DNA from: Dipetalonema caudispina
Taxonomy: Eukaryota; Nematoda; Chromadorea; Rhabditida; Onchocercidae
Length of the DNA stretch: 64,000 bases
Reading direction: 5' to 3'
Assembly: GCA_013365325.1 (NCBI GenBank)
Contig: JABVXV010000247.1
Coordinates: 31,041 to 95,040 of the forward strand
Both the position numbers and the translations under genes were made by a program. The notes below the pieces were generated by a model, which saw only the letters and a program-made list of their open reading frames with translations, made no database searches and was not told where the DNA came from. Shown one piece after another: positions 42,784 through 55,241 of this stretch. How positions within the stretch are numbered: the stretch's first letter is position 1; every line of letters begins with the position of its first letter.

Positions 42784-45700
42784 AGACTAATTCTTACAAA
42801 ATAATTTTTGTCAATTGAAGCTATATTATTATATTATCATTCATTCATTTGTTGTCTATCGCTCTTCTTGTTTATCATACATATAATAAAGTCGATGAAA
42901 TTTTCCCCAAATATCGAAAAAAAATCCTCAATTATCATACAACCATATACATGCACACATTTTATCAGATTAAATTAGTTGAAATACAATATGAAACACT
43001 AATAAATTAGCAATTAATCCATACAAAATGAAAATTTGAATATATTTAGAAAAATGAACTGCTTGAATCATTCGTTATTTATTTGATCAATATTTGCATA
43101 ATTTTTTTTTTGATGATACACTCAACGTAATTATTTAATTACCAGAAGCGGTAACAAATTTCGACAATATTTAAACGAGAAATTTATTCAAGGTTGATAA
43201 CAAATTTGTAATTATCAAATGATGACAATAATTTGCATATCAATCATTTCTATTCGAATTAAGTCTCATTTTAATTTTAAATTACATAATTTAAAGCTTA
43301 TTTTATCATATAATCTATAAAAATATTTCGATTTTTAAGATTATTTGACTAAATTTTTTATTGTCGATAGCATTTTAATGCCAAAATTCACCAGTCATTA
43401 TTTTATTAAAATTGCGATATCGTATTTACATTTCAAATATTCAATTAATTTTTTCATCTCAACTAAATTCTATTTTGCATTATAACTATTCAGGTGGATA
43501 AGGCAACGAAAAAAACTTCAAATAATTTTGTATGTCTTAAAGAGTTTCAGCAAAAATTTTGCTTTAATTTTTTTTTTTTTTTTTTTTAGTAATAATATTG
43601 ACTCGAAAAAGAGAAAAAAAAAATTATAAATTAAAATAAACTTAACTGAGGCGGTATACGTCAAATTTTGATACACAAATAAGAGTTATCGTTTCAAACA
43701 TCATCATTATAATAATCAAAAGTATAAAAGAAATAAACCATTTTAACATCAACAAGCAATAATAATTCAATAGTAACAATAATAATAATAATGCTAACAA
43801 TGATAATAATAATAACAATAATAATAATAATGATAATAGTAGTAATAATGACATTGGCATGAAACAATGATGAAAGATATCATTATTATCTTCAATAAAT
43901 GATTATATTTAACAAATATATTGATAACACTAATTTATAATATTTATTCTTCAATAGTAATAGAATACATTATTGTTATTTAAGAAGAAATGATAGATAC
44001 AATTCCACGTATAAATTGTAACGTTTTTAAGATAATTTATTTTAAAGTTCCGCTAAATTAGTAGATTTAAAATTTGGAAATTTCAAATTACGAAGGAAAA
44101 AAAAAACCAAAAACGAAAATGATAGCTTTTCTTTTCTAAAATTAAATTGTTAACTTTAGATACAATTCAAACGATCCAAAATATACGTCACATTTGATTA
44201 TTGTATTAGAGAAGAACCTTCTGCACATTCATCCATAAATTAATTAGCCAAGACTTGTTCCAAAAGCTTTCTCGCACAGCTATTCTCATTTATTTTGCCA
44301 TAATAAAATCATTTTATGGAATAGACGATTTTTAGATCCATGCATATCAATTTTATTAAAAAATCATTTTCTCTCAGTTTGCCAAATTTTTTTCAAACAT
44401 TTATTTGCTTGTTTATTTGTTTATTTGTTTGTTTCCTTGAAATGAAATTACAATAATTTGGTAATTATCAATGGAAAAATATTTCAAGGTCAACAATTAC
44501 AACAATCTTTTACTTTGTATTTTTTACTTTTTTTTTTCCTGGATAAGAATTTCTTCCTTTAAATTTAATTCACAAAATTCCACTTCATCCTTAAACTTAT
44601 ACTTTCTAAGATAGATTATTGTAGTTCATTTGAAATATACAATTTTTTCTGCTTAAGAAATGTTAGAAGAATGGATTAGCATATTATTTAAAAGTGCCTG
44701 ATTTTTTGAAAAAAGACGAAAACTTTGAAAGCAATTTTAGCTTTTCCTAATACATTTTTGTTCTTTTCCTAATATATAATTCGAAGTTCTTTTTTTTCAA
44801 GTTTTTTTTCCTAGAATTTTTCTTGTTTATATATATTGTAAAGAAGGAAAGAGCGATTTTCCGCATACACTTAGATTTACTCAATTATTCAAAAATTACC
44901 CTCAAAATTATCCATAACATTTTTTCTCTCCATATTTAATTCATTCGTAATTGATACAATAAAATGTTTTGCAATCTTTATTCAATTTCGTTACTATTTC
45001 TTTAAAAATGATTAAATTTTTTTGATACCATGAGATTTCATTAAACAATCGATTAAATTATCCGTGCTACGTAAATTTTATCCATTATTAATACAATTTT
45101 TGCACAAATCAAATTTTTTCGAAATAATTTCATCTGACATTCAATTTTTAAAATCTGTTTTGAAAAGAAGAAAGGACGAGAAAATTTTAAATTTAAAAGA
45201 GAAAGTTGACAAATTATCAATATTACATATGAAATAAAATTGGATCATAGTGATGAAGGAGGTAACATAATTGTTAACAATTTGATGACTTTTACCACCT
45301 ATAAATTTAGTGACATTCTGCGACCTGTGTTAATAATTCAATAATTTTTATGCTCTTTGCTTTATTATGGAAGAAATTATCATACTTTGTAAATTTGAAA
45401 GATTTTTTTTCTCTCGAATTTGCATCAAAAAGTCCATCAAAGAAATCATTTATTTACTTACTTAATATTACTTACTAAATTTACTTACTTACTAAATTAT
45501 TTACTACTCCTATCATTATTATTATATATTATTATTGGCATTAGTATTATTATTATTATTATTTTAAATATTATTATATGATGTGATAAAAACGACAGGC
45601 AAACACGTATTAGACAATATTTGCTGCTTATTGAAAATAAGTTGATAATTTGTAGTTTCAAATTAGAAATTCAAGAGGTTTGCATTGTTTTTCAACAAAA

Positions 45701-45881
45701 TGCAACTCGCTTGCATTTTTATTTCAATATTATAGCATTGATCCTAATTACTAATAATACATTCAGCTTTTATGTTATGTTTCATCGCTTTTTGATACGT
45801 TATTTTATTATTTAACTGTCACGATTGTACTAATAGACAATTAGGATCTCATTACTGAACACTAAATTTTTTATTGAATAA

Positions 45882-46081
45882 TGCAGACTATATTACTGGA
45901 TAGTGGATATTGTATTAAAAGACAGTAGAAATTGCATTGGAGGATTATGGATGTTGTATTGGAGAGGACAACAGAAACTGTATTAGAGGACTGTGGGTAC
46001 TGTATTAGGGAACAGTAGGAACAGTATTAGGAGACAGTAGATACTGTACTGAAGGATAGTAGGAAGTGTACTGGTGAATAG
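45882..46081. repeat. Degenerate minisatellite, ~22-bp unit, about nine copies
   Basis: Successive units follow the pattern GGAGACAGTAGATACTGTAT plus TA, with lengths 20-24 bp. The GACAGTAG and ACTGTATT cores recur in most copies. The unit itself contains the partly palindromic ACAGTA..TACTGT. It is G+C-richer than the surrounding intergenic DNA. Confidence 0.85.
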
Positions 46082-47197
46082 TTAATTATTTATTCTGATT
46101 TTCCTAATATAAAAGTGTTAGGAATGAATGACTACAAGAAATATTGGACACAAAACGCTAAAAATATAAAATTATAATAATATTGAAGGAAGCAATAACA
46201 AATTGGTAAAAATTACTGAGGTAAAAGTTCATGTACTTTTTCTTCATTTACTTTCTTTTTTTTTTTCTTGGTTTTCCTTACGGAAGGAAATATTAAAACT
46301 TTACGGGAAGTAAAAATTACATTAGTCATTTACTTTACTCTTACAATTAAACTTTATTTCCTCTTGCATTACTTTATAGAACTTTCTTTACTTTCCTTTT
46401 ATTTTCCTTCTTTTTTTTTTCTTGCCCCTCCCTTCTTTGTTTACCATTTTCAATTCGAATGGAACCTTAGTTCGAGTTTTCAAATTTGCAATTAACTTAT
46501 AACTTGGTTCATTGTCAAAGTAAACTCAAAGAATGGAAAAGTTATGATTAGATGACAATAAACTTTTCCAGAAGTAAGTCATCCATTTCTTTCTTTCATG
46601 TAACTAACCAACCATAATCGACTATTCCGCTTAACTACTACTTTCCAAGAACTCCAATAAATATTCCAACAAACTTGAAGTACCTTGAAATGAGCAATTT
46701 ATTAATATTCCTTTTATCAAATTTTCCATTCATACTCTATCTCTCCCCCTTTCTTTCTCTTAGCACTTGAATATATTCAATACTTTAATTTATTTTCTAT
46801 GATCCTTTAGCTATTACTGTTATTATTATTATTATTATCATTATTATTATAGAACCATTTAAATTTTGGCAGATTTCAAAAAGTATAATATTATGCATAA
46901 TATAACAATAAAAAATAAAAAATATTGTTTATTTAAATTCACTATATATTCCGACAAATTATCTGCTGTTGGAAATATAGCATATATCGATTAGCGATTA
47001 GTTTTCATATAATCCAAATTCTTGGCTTAGATTTCAACTAAATTTGCCAAATATATTTTGTTGCACGATGATGATACGCCATGCTATGGTAATGCTAAAA
47101 TTTTCCAAAATCATTAATTATTTTTGCTTTTCTTCCTTAACGTTTTTCTGGTTTTTGGCTATTTTTAATCCTTTTCCAATTTTATAATTTTTTTCAA

Positions 47198-47228
<31 letters not shown>

Positions 47229-49370
47229 TGATGATAAAATTATTCAAGTGGAATAAATTCTTCGTTTCCTTATTTTTCAAGTACTTTAAGATGATTTTGA
47301 TTGATAATATATGATTTTTCGTTTTGTTTTTCTTTCTAACATTATTTCAGTGTGAGTTAAAAAAGAAACAAATAACAGTTTTCATTTTGAATAATTTACC
47401 ATTATTTGTTTAGAATTTTTAGTTTTTCAGAAATTTATAGCAAAAAAAAAAAGGAAATTGTATTAAAGAGCTTGCTTAATTATGGTTCGAAAATTAATTT
47501 ATTTATGTCAGTCATTCCAGCATTTTGACATATTTATCATTTGCAGTTAAAATATCCTTAAGATAACAAAAAGAGAAGTAATCATTTTCAGAAACGATAA
47601 GTATTTTAGATATGTCGCTTACTTCAGATTAATTTAGCATCGATTCAATAATTACTTCCGATATTACATAATCAGTTATTTTTTAAATATGCTATGTCAA
47701 GTGATTGTAATTCATTTGATATTGATATTCTAATTCAACGCTTACCTCAACTTCCAATCAAGCGAACATCACTTGTTTCATAAATAAAATTTTAAAAATC
47801 AAGCCAAGATGATTCCTTGACAAATGAAATTACAAAACTCATGAAGAAAAAGTTTTAAAAATTAAACCAAGGTAATTTGATTCACAAATGAAATTTTGAT
47901 TTGTTTGTCATCTCTTTCTTTCAAATAATTAGTTGGAACAAATGAGATGAATGATTCAGAATAAATAATATTTTTAATCTAAAATTTCCAATTAATTATT
48001 CATTAGATCAAGAACACAGCAATATTTATGTTCACTTAAATAGCATTTGTGGCATATTTATAATTTTCATACTATATGCAAAAGTTTTGCTAATAATCCG
48101 TGATAATTCGTTTGTTGATTGTATCATTTCAAAATAAGTGATTATCTAATATGTTATTAAATAAATAAGTAACGAAGCAAAAGTAGTAAGATTAATGAAT
48201 AATCAATTCAATGTTATATATAAGTATCAATTTTATCATAAAATACTGTATAAGATTTTTCTAAAGATTTTCCTTTCTTAATTGATAATTATCGTCGCAA
48301 ATTTTTCCTACAAATATTTTGGTTCGCTTCATTTATGCTATTCTAATCCAGCTAACAAAAATGCTAAGGTATTTCGTTAACCAATAAGCAACATGTTATT
48401 TTATTCCGGCTAGCAAATAATAACTAAAATGCCGGAAATTGCACATTTATCGCTCCGAATGAAATATACAAACCAGCAATATCATGCTTACATTAATATT
48501 CAATTTGACAAATTTTAAATTGTTTACATTTCGTAAACCTTTAATTTAGTAAATTTTGAGATCGAAAAAGAAAACCAAATATGAAGCCATAAATTTTGAT
48601 CAAAATTTTCACTCAAAATTGATGAACCAATAAAAAATTATGCTATTGTGTTATTTTCTACCCAAAAAAAAAAAAGGAAAATGATGTTAACTATTGAAAT
48701 ATTACTCAAACAGATTATTTTGAGTATTTTGATTCAATCGACAATCGATGTTACCTATCGGTATTACATAATAAACAGTACATAGGTAATAATGAAACAA
48801 GAACAAGTAATTTTAAGTTAATAATTTAGCGATTCAAATTACTACAATAAGCTTTTGCTTTTTATTCGAGTTAGCATAATCTGTATTATGCGACATTTTT
48901 TTTTTGATAAGCTAAGCAAACAAAACTATTGTGAGAGTGCTATCAATAGAAAACGAAAATAAATGAATTTTACTTTTCTTTATAGTTTCTAAAAACATCT
49001 CAATGAAAATATAATATTTTGATATCATTTAAGTGGGTATTTAAATCATGCAGAAATCTGCAAAAAAGATGAATAAATTGTAATTTTAATCATCAGTTAT
49101 GTATTCTTAAAAAAAATGTAAAAAAGATAACATTTTTTTCAAATATTTTAAATCACTGAATAATTCGAAATATTAACATAGATAAACGTCAAATGAACTA
49201 TTTGAAATTATTTTAATTAACTTCTGCTATAACTTTTAAACAATTTACAATATTTTAATCTTGACATTCTGGAGTAACTTGAGCCTAGAACGATGGATTT
49301 CAACATTTCATACGGAACTATTTTTAATAAAACAACTTTTGTACTACGAGGATGCTGTGCTACATTTCCT

Positions 49371-49580
49371 TATTACCTTATCATAGTTTCCAATACTTCC
49401 GTCCAATTCAAAGTAGATTTTCGATGTTTCACCTTATCGTAGATTCTGATATTTCTGTTTAATCTAATGTAAATTTCAAATGCTTCAGTGTAATTTAATA
49501 TAGATTCTGATACTTTTTGTTTAATTTAGTTTAGATTCCAAACTTCGATTTCAGATGCTTCAATCTATTTGAACGTACAT
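49371..49580. repeat. Degenerate ~30-bp tandem repeat
   Basis: Repeated segments resemble TAGATTCTGATACTT followed by TNTTTAATTTAAT. At least five diverged units can be aligned by eye. They lie about 400 bases upstream of the four-helix membrane protein gene. Confidence 0.55.
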
Positions 49581-49863
49581 TTTAGATCACTTTAGTTAAA
49601 TTTCAAAAAAATAAAAAAAAAGGGAATCTTAGATGTAAAAAGTAGAAAATAAAATTGATCCTAAATAGTCAACTTGTATGGATGTGTGGTTGTTTTCAAT
49701 GAAGAAGCAATGAAGCGCATAAATTAGTGAATTTTTTTTCAATTATACGAATCATAGAATGCTTTTAGAAGGAATATAAATTGTACAAGTGCAATGAAAA
49801 AGGTGAAATAGTTCTAATGATGTATTTGGTTATTGAAGACATATTTGCCAGAAGGATTCTAAA

Positions 49864-49929
49864 ATGTCTTGCCAACAACAACAACAACAACAACAACCGA
49901 AAATGACAACGATATTATTGCTATCATAA
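49864..49929 (+). other. Small polyglutamine frame upstream of the membrane protein gene
   Basis: ATG at 49864 opens a 21-codon frame containing eight CAA codons and ends at TAA 49927-49929, in the same frame as and 33 bases before the main start. It would be a uORF only if the leader includes it. The acceptor-like TTACTAG ending at 49956 suggests mature mRNA starts after it, so it may be plain CAA microsatellite. Confidence 0.4.
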
Positions 49930-49962
49930 TTCTATCATTATAACTATTATTACTAGAAACAA

Positions 49963-50358
49963 ATGAGTCAATTTGTTAAAATTACCGATCAATATACTTA
50001 TTTCTTCAATCTCTGTATATGTAATAAGGTTTATATGAATTAATTCAAAAATTCTATTGGAAATTTGCTATATTTTTTTTTTCGGAATATAATTCCTAAT
50101 AAATTTATTTTTCACTGTTTTTGCAGCATAAATCATTAATTTATCTTTTTGTTTCAATTACGTAAATTTAAAAATTTATTAATTTACTCATATAACAAAT
50201 TAAACAACAATCAATAACAAAAGATTATTGTATAAATATTATAGATATTGGTTTATTTCTTAAGTATTGGTCAACTTATTGTTGCTGTATTTTCGCTTGC
50301 CCAACATTTTGTTTCTATCATACAATTTGGTAAAGTAAGTTTCAACATGTATATTGGT

Positions 50359-50395
<37 letters not shown>

Positions 50396-53206
50396 GATAA
50401 ATTTATAATTCTAAAAAATTTTCGCTGTAAATTTATGTTAACAAAAATGTTTGATTTTGATTAATTCAATAATACCCAAAGACCGATAGCTAATATCACG
50501 AAAATTGGAAGACAGGACTAGAAAAACAAATAAGCTTAACTAGGCAAACATTATCAGTGAGCCTAATTAATCTGATGAATGAGCCAAGTATACAGGTAAG
50601 ACTGAAATTGTTTTGTTCGCCGGCAATAATTTGCAAAATAACTATCATTTATTTCATCAACGTGACCTATAACATTTCTTTGTTAAAATGTAAAAATATT
50701 GGGGAATAAATCTTTGCAAAACACCAAAGCGTCAAAATAACAAACATCGATCAATCATTTTACAATATTTTATCATTTGATATTCATTATTGTCTTATTA
50801 TCAGTGATGCAAACTTATGTATTGGTAGTAATTTAATCTATTCATACTATTAAATTTGTCTTTTTTTTTTTTTTAAGATATTTAAATGCTCATTCAGTGG
50901 ATCCATAGATGGCAGCAATGATCCTGGCAGGAAATTTCTCAGTCATGATATGATTATCTTCGATTTCGGTTTATTCCATGAGCTTATTAATGTGCGACAT
51001 TTATATCTTTTAATAAAAAAAAAAAATACAAAAATTTAATTTTTGAATGATCATATGACTAATTTATTGATTGTTTGCTGGTCAATAGATGAGTGGATTG
51101 ATTGATTGAGTGATTGACTAACATATCTTGAAAATAAAAGAGAATTGAATCAGTTTATGAAAATTTTAAGATTTTTCCTTAACAAAAAACTCTCGGATAT
51201 TTCTCTTTATATAGCATCTAATTCAGGAATATAGGTTTGCCTTTTTTTTATTGGAAATGATATTTTTCAAAAAAGTAGGAAAGAATTCTTTAATTGAAAG
51301 TGATCATTTCGAAAAGAAGTGAAAAAGGTTTAGAACGACAAAGTATCAAATTTTTAATGGGATTCAAATTAAAAAGTAAATGTCGAGTAACTGAACTCGA
51401 AAAAACTCAAAAAATACTGAATTCAAAAAATATTTTCCCTCCAAACTTTTTTTAATACACCTAAAAAGATTTTTTTTTTCAACTTCTTTTTATAATACAA
51501 CGATGAATGAAAAATTTTAGTCAAAGGAAACAATTAATGGAGCAAATGTTACCCAAAAATTGAAATTCAAAAAATTTGTAAAAATTCAAACTTCATGACA
51601 AACAAATTAGAAATTGAATATCTATAACTGATCTTCAAATCTAAATCTATTCCTATCATTTAGTTTATCGTTAATTCAAAATAAATGAAGGAAGGAATTA
51701 GAATAATTATTCGTTATTTCACGGATGATAAATAATTTCATAAGAATTTCTTACTCGAAAATTGAATTATTATCATTGAATTGATCCTGTCATCGCAAAT
51801 ACTCTTCGATTGTCATTCCATAGCTAGTAATGTTTGAAATCTTCGAAAAAAATTTTCACTACATTTGCTTTTTAACAAAAGCAATTTGTGCATCATTTAT
51901 TCAAACAATTAATTGGGGACAATTTGCAAAACTAGAAATTTTACAACAAAATTGCATTACTTGAAGGATTTTCTCAATTCTGTACTGGAGTAAGGATTAA
52001 AGGCATGTTGATTTATTTTTTGTTTAATAAGGAAGGAAGGATGCATTTGAAAAATACTAACTAATTTAATGATATCTGTTTAGCAATTACAAAACAAACA
52101 TACCATCTTCTTGATAAATGAATAAAATTTTAAAAATTGATATAACAAGTTAGGATACGATTTATGCACTAACTAATCATAATTGCAAAACAAGCATGCA
52201 TCATTTTTTTTTTCTAATAAATGAGTGGAAATTCAAAATTAAAAACAGGACGATTTGTACTGTAACTTGCTACAGTGCAGTTGGTAACTCTATACTGATC
52301 TTACCGTAATCAGTACCATAATTAACCCTATGACTGATTACGATAAAACTTCTAAGGTAACTAATCATAGTAGCAAAACAATTACTACTTGTACATCATA
52401 TAACCTTTTAAGGTTGAAGAATGTATAGCAAATTACTTAGATGGTGGCTATATGCGCTGTTTATGGTGTATCGGACAAATAATGGCGTTGAGTACAGCCT
52501 TGTGCAGTATGTTATTTATGCCTAAAGCTCATCCCATTTACCTTTGGCCACTTCTTATTGTTCAAAATATTTATTGCTTCGGTTTGGTAATTTATTTTAA
52601 AAATAATAAATTTTTTTCACTTTAATTTCTTTTGTTTTTTTCTTGCACTCAAATTTTAAAATCTTTAAAAATTAAAAATATTGAAATAATGCAAGTAATG
52701 GAACAATTGTAAATTGCAGTAAAGAAGGAAGAAGTGAGATTGGAAAGAGAAGAAATAATTCGTCATCTTAATTCTATCATACTTTTATTAAAACAGCATT
52801 TAATTAATTAGAAAATATAACAACAAATTCTCTCTCTTTTCTTCCCTTTCTCTCTCTCTTCTCCATCTTTTCATACAATTGTTGCATCATTACTTCGTTT
52901 ACTTTCTTTATTCAGTATACATACAAAATTAATTTAATAGTAGATAATAATTTTTATTTTAAAAAGTTAAACTAATTCATAAAATTTTTCAAATTTCAGG
53001 TAATTTTGACGATAGCAACAGCAGATAAATTATTAACAAGCATTTTGCATCCTGTTAATGGTCATTTAATTTTACTTATTTTTGCCTTTTTTATTGGTAC
53101 TTCGGCAAATTACTTATTTGACTATATCTTATGGCATTATTATTGGTATCAAGAAACTGAATATATTAAACGGGAAGGCTTACCGGTTGTACCTTTTTGG
53201 GTATAA
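49963..53206 (+). CDS. Four-transmembrane protein of unrecognised family, 5 exons
   Basis: Predicted 216-residue membrane protein. Exons: 49963-50028, 50245-50334, 50878-50991, 52413-52586, 53000-53206; every intron is phase 0 with GT-AG ends. The start MSQFVKITDQYTYFF is six bases after an acceptor-like TTACTAG, the usual spacing for nematode spliced-leader addition. Four hydrophobic segments are visible: ILVYFLSIGQLIVAVFSL (~23-44), WCIGQIMALSTALCSMLF (~109-128), PIYLWPLLIVQNIYCFGLVI (~132-153), and LILLIFAFFIGTSANYLF (~170-187). Between helices 1 and 2 is a ~60-residue polar loop with FHELINVEECIANYLDGGY. The tail is short and aromatic (HYYWYQETEYIKREG) and ends PFWV. The topology, with a cysteine pair before helix 1, recalls small tetra-spanning LAPTM/MARVEL-like proteins, but no signature was found. 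Helix-level coding is convincing; function is unknown. AATAAA near 53320 may end the transcript. Confidence 0.8.
52056..52400. repeat. Diverged ~95-110-bp repeat in membrane-protein intron 3
   Basis: Copies at about 52056-52168 and 52169-52262 share (A)CTAACTAAT, AATTACAAAACAA(A/G)CAT, a CATC...TAATAAATGA middle and an ATTTAAAAATT-like tail. A third partial copy starts near 52357. Between copies 2 and 3 a perfect 9-bp inverted repeat (CGTAATCAG 52305-52313, CTGATTACG 52334-52342) could form a stem-loop. Confidence 0.6.
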
Positions 53207-54952
53207 ACATAATAAATATCAATTTTTCTGTCTTAAATTTTTTATTTTAGGCTGTAAATTTTGTTATAATAACTTGAAAAATATTAGTGTATATAAATTA
53301 TGAAGAAAATTTTAAAATGCAATAAAATTTACTTCATAATTTGCATATGGTTGAAACTTTGAATATATGCATTATTTGCTTTGATTTTGTTAATCTTTTG
53401 GAAATATTTTGAAAATTTTCTATTGTTGCGGTTTTCTTCTCACAGTGCAAAATATAACGATTTGTTTTGTTTTGTTTATATATACCATTAAGTGATATCA
53501 CAATTCTAATAATTTATTTAAAAGATTGTTGTATTCTGAACGAAATTTGAGAAACGATTAAATGGACCAATATTTTTCCGAATATTTAGGAATAAACTTG
53601 AAATTTCAATGAGAACAAATTTTTTTCAATATTTCATAAACTTGATGAATAATTTACAAATGTAATAATTATAGGTAGAAATTTTTAAATCATTTCTTAT
53701 ATATGATGTCAATCTTCTATATTGGTGATATTTATATTATGTCCACTTCTATTGCTGTTGGTAATTTCTTGCTGACCAATTCGTTATTTTCACTTTTAAA
53801 TTATATTAAAATAGAAATTAATTAAAGAATTAATGGTAAAAAATTTCCTTATCCTTGAAAGTAATTGAGAGTAATTTCTGAATTTATAATTTCGCTTTTT
53901 TTGTTTTCATTTTTATAACTATACCATACAATGTCTTTTATGTTGTAATTTGTTTAATATAATTTTTTGCGACAAATTTATTTACTTTTTTTTTCCTTTT
54001 CACTATGCAAATCTTCCAATATTGATTCTGAGATTTACTTTTAAATTTTAAATTATTTAGTTTCAGAAATATCTTTTCGTATATACATTTGAAGTTTAGA
54101 AGATGACATCAAGATTAAAACTTTTAGCAAAATTAATACCTTGACACTACTTTTTCCATGATATTAATAAATTTTTTGTGTTTGCATAATAATATCTCAT
54201 AAATACTTTTCCCGTATGAAAATTTAAACTCTGCAAAATTTCTGATTTCGAATAGATTAATTAATTTTTTTCTTGTTTACCATTCTTCACAAAGTTTACT
54301 GATAGTCTGACATTATACACTTTGCGTTACTTTACATTTCAACTAATAAAAAAGCTGAAATTAAAAACAGACTTGCCAACTTTTCATTTATCTAAGCGGA
54401 AGGATTTTCTTTTTTTTTTTTACTTCACTTGCATAATTTTAATATTTCTTATTAGCAACTAGTAGCATTGGATTGTGCAAATTTTTGAATTATAAAAATT
54501 AAAAATTGAAAATTCCGGAATATAAAAAAGGAAAAAGATGGATATTAATATAAAATTGTAACACCCAAAATAAAAGGAGAAAAATTAGACTATTTCTAAT
54601 TTTTAATTGTGAATCCATTTGGTCAACTACTTTAATATAAAAAGTGAAGGCGAATTAGATAGTAAAATCAATTTCATACATTTCATAAATTCTATCGAAA
54701 AGTCAAGAATTTCAACATTATTATCTTTTTAAAGTACGATTTATCAAAGTTCATTTTACATTCTTTCAAAGCCATTTTCGATCAACAAAGTCATTTTTTG
54801 CATTTCGTTGATATTTCATACTATGATAAATATTTCATTTCGTAATGAAATAAATATTTGATTTTCTTATTAAGTTTACCTATGAAAACTTTGTTGACAA
54901 AAATTGGTGAAATTCATTGATAATCTATGCAGTGATGATAGCATTTTACTAT

Positions 54953-55241
54953 TGCGAGATGAATTAAATTATATTTGGTAATATGATATTGAATTGAAGT
55001 AAATCTCTTTTAGCTGTATGCTATATAACTGAAATAAATTTCTCTTGGCTGCATGGCTTATGATTTTAAAATATATTTAGCTTAGCTAAATCATAAATAA
55101 TTGAAATGAATTACTCTTGATTATATGACAGAGAAGTGAAATAAATTTTGTTTGGCCATGCGATATATAATTAAAAATAAATTACATTTAATCATTTGAT
55201 ATATAACTCAAATCAATTCCACTTGGTTATATGACGCATAA
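54953..55241. repeat. Degenerate minisatellite, ~36-bp unit, eight copies
   Basis: Eight head-to-tail units of 35-37 bp fit the pattern TGAAATAAATTTCTCTTGGC followed by TATATGATATATAAT. Adjacent copies share roughly two thirds of positions. The periodic GAAATAAATT and TATATGA blocks are visible in nearly all units. Confidence 0.85.

Larger units (their letters stand above)
41165..49862. other. 8.7-kb intergenic region without recognised genes
   Basis: Very A+T-rich. Open frames here are short and low in complexity (for example a Leu-rich frame at 43642-43860 made by a GTT/ATT repeat) and none has splice-linked neighbours. It contains (GAT)n at 42541-42573, (ATT)n at 42721-42783, an (AAT)n-rich stretch at 43769-43852, a 22-bp minisatellite (45882-46081) and a degenerate ~30-bp repeat near 49371-49580. 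It also holds several poly-T tracts. Plus-strand AATAAA motifs after 41164 could terminate the kinase transcript. Confidence 0.5.

Noticed and set aside
43642..43860. 72-residue minus-strand frame rich in Leu
   Set aside because: Produced by a GTT/ATT trinucleotide tract; no splice context or domain.
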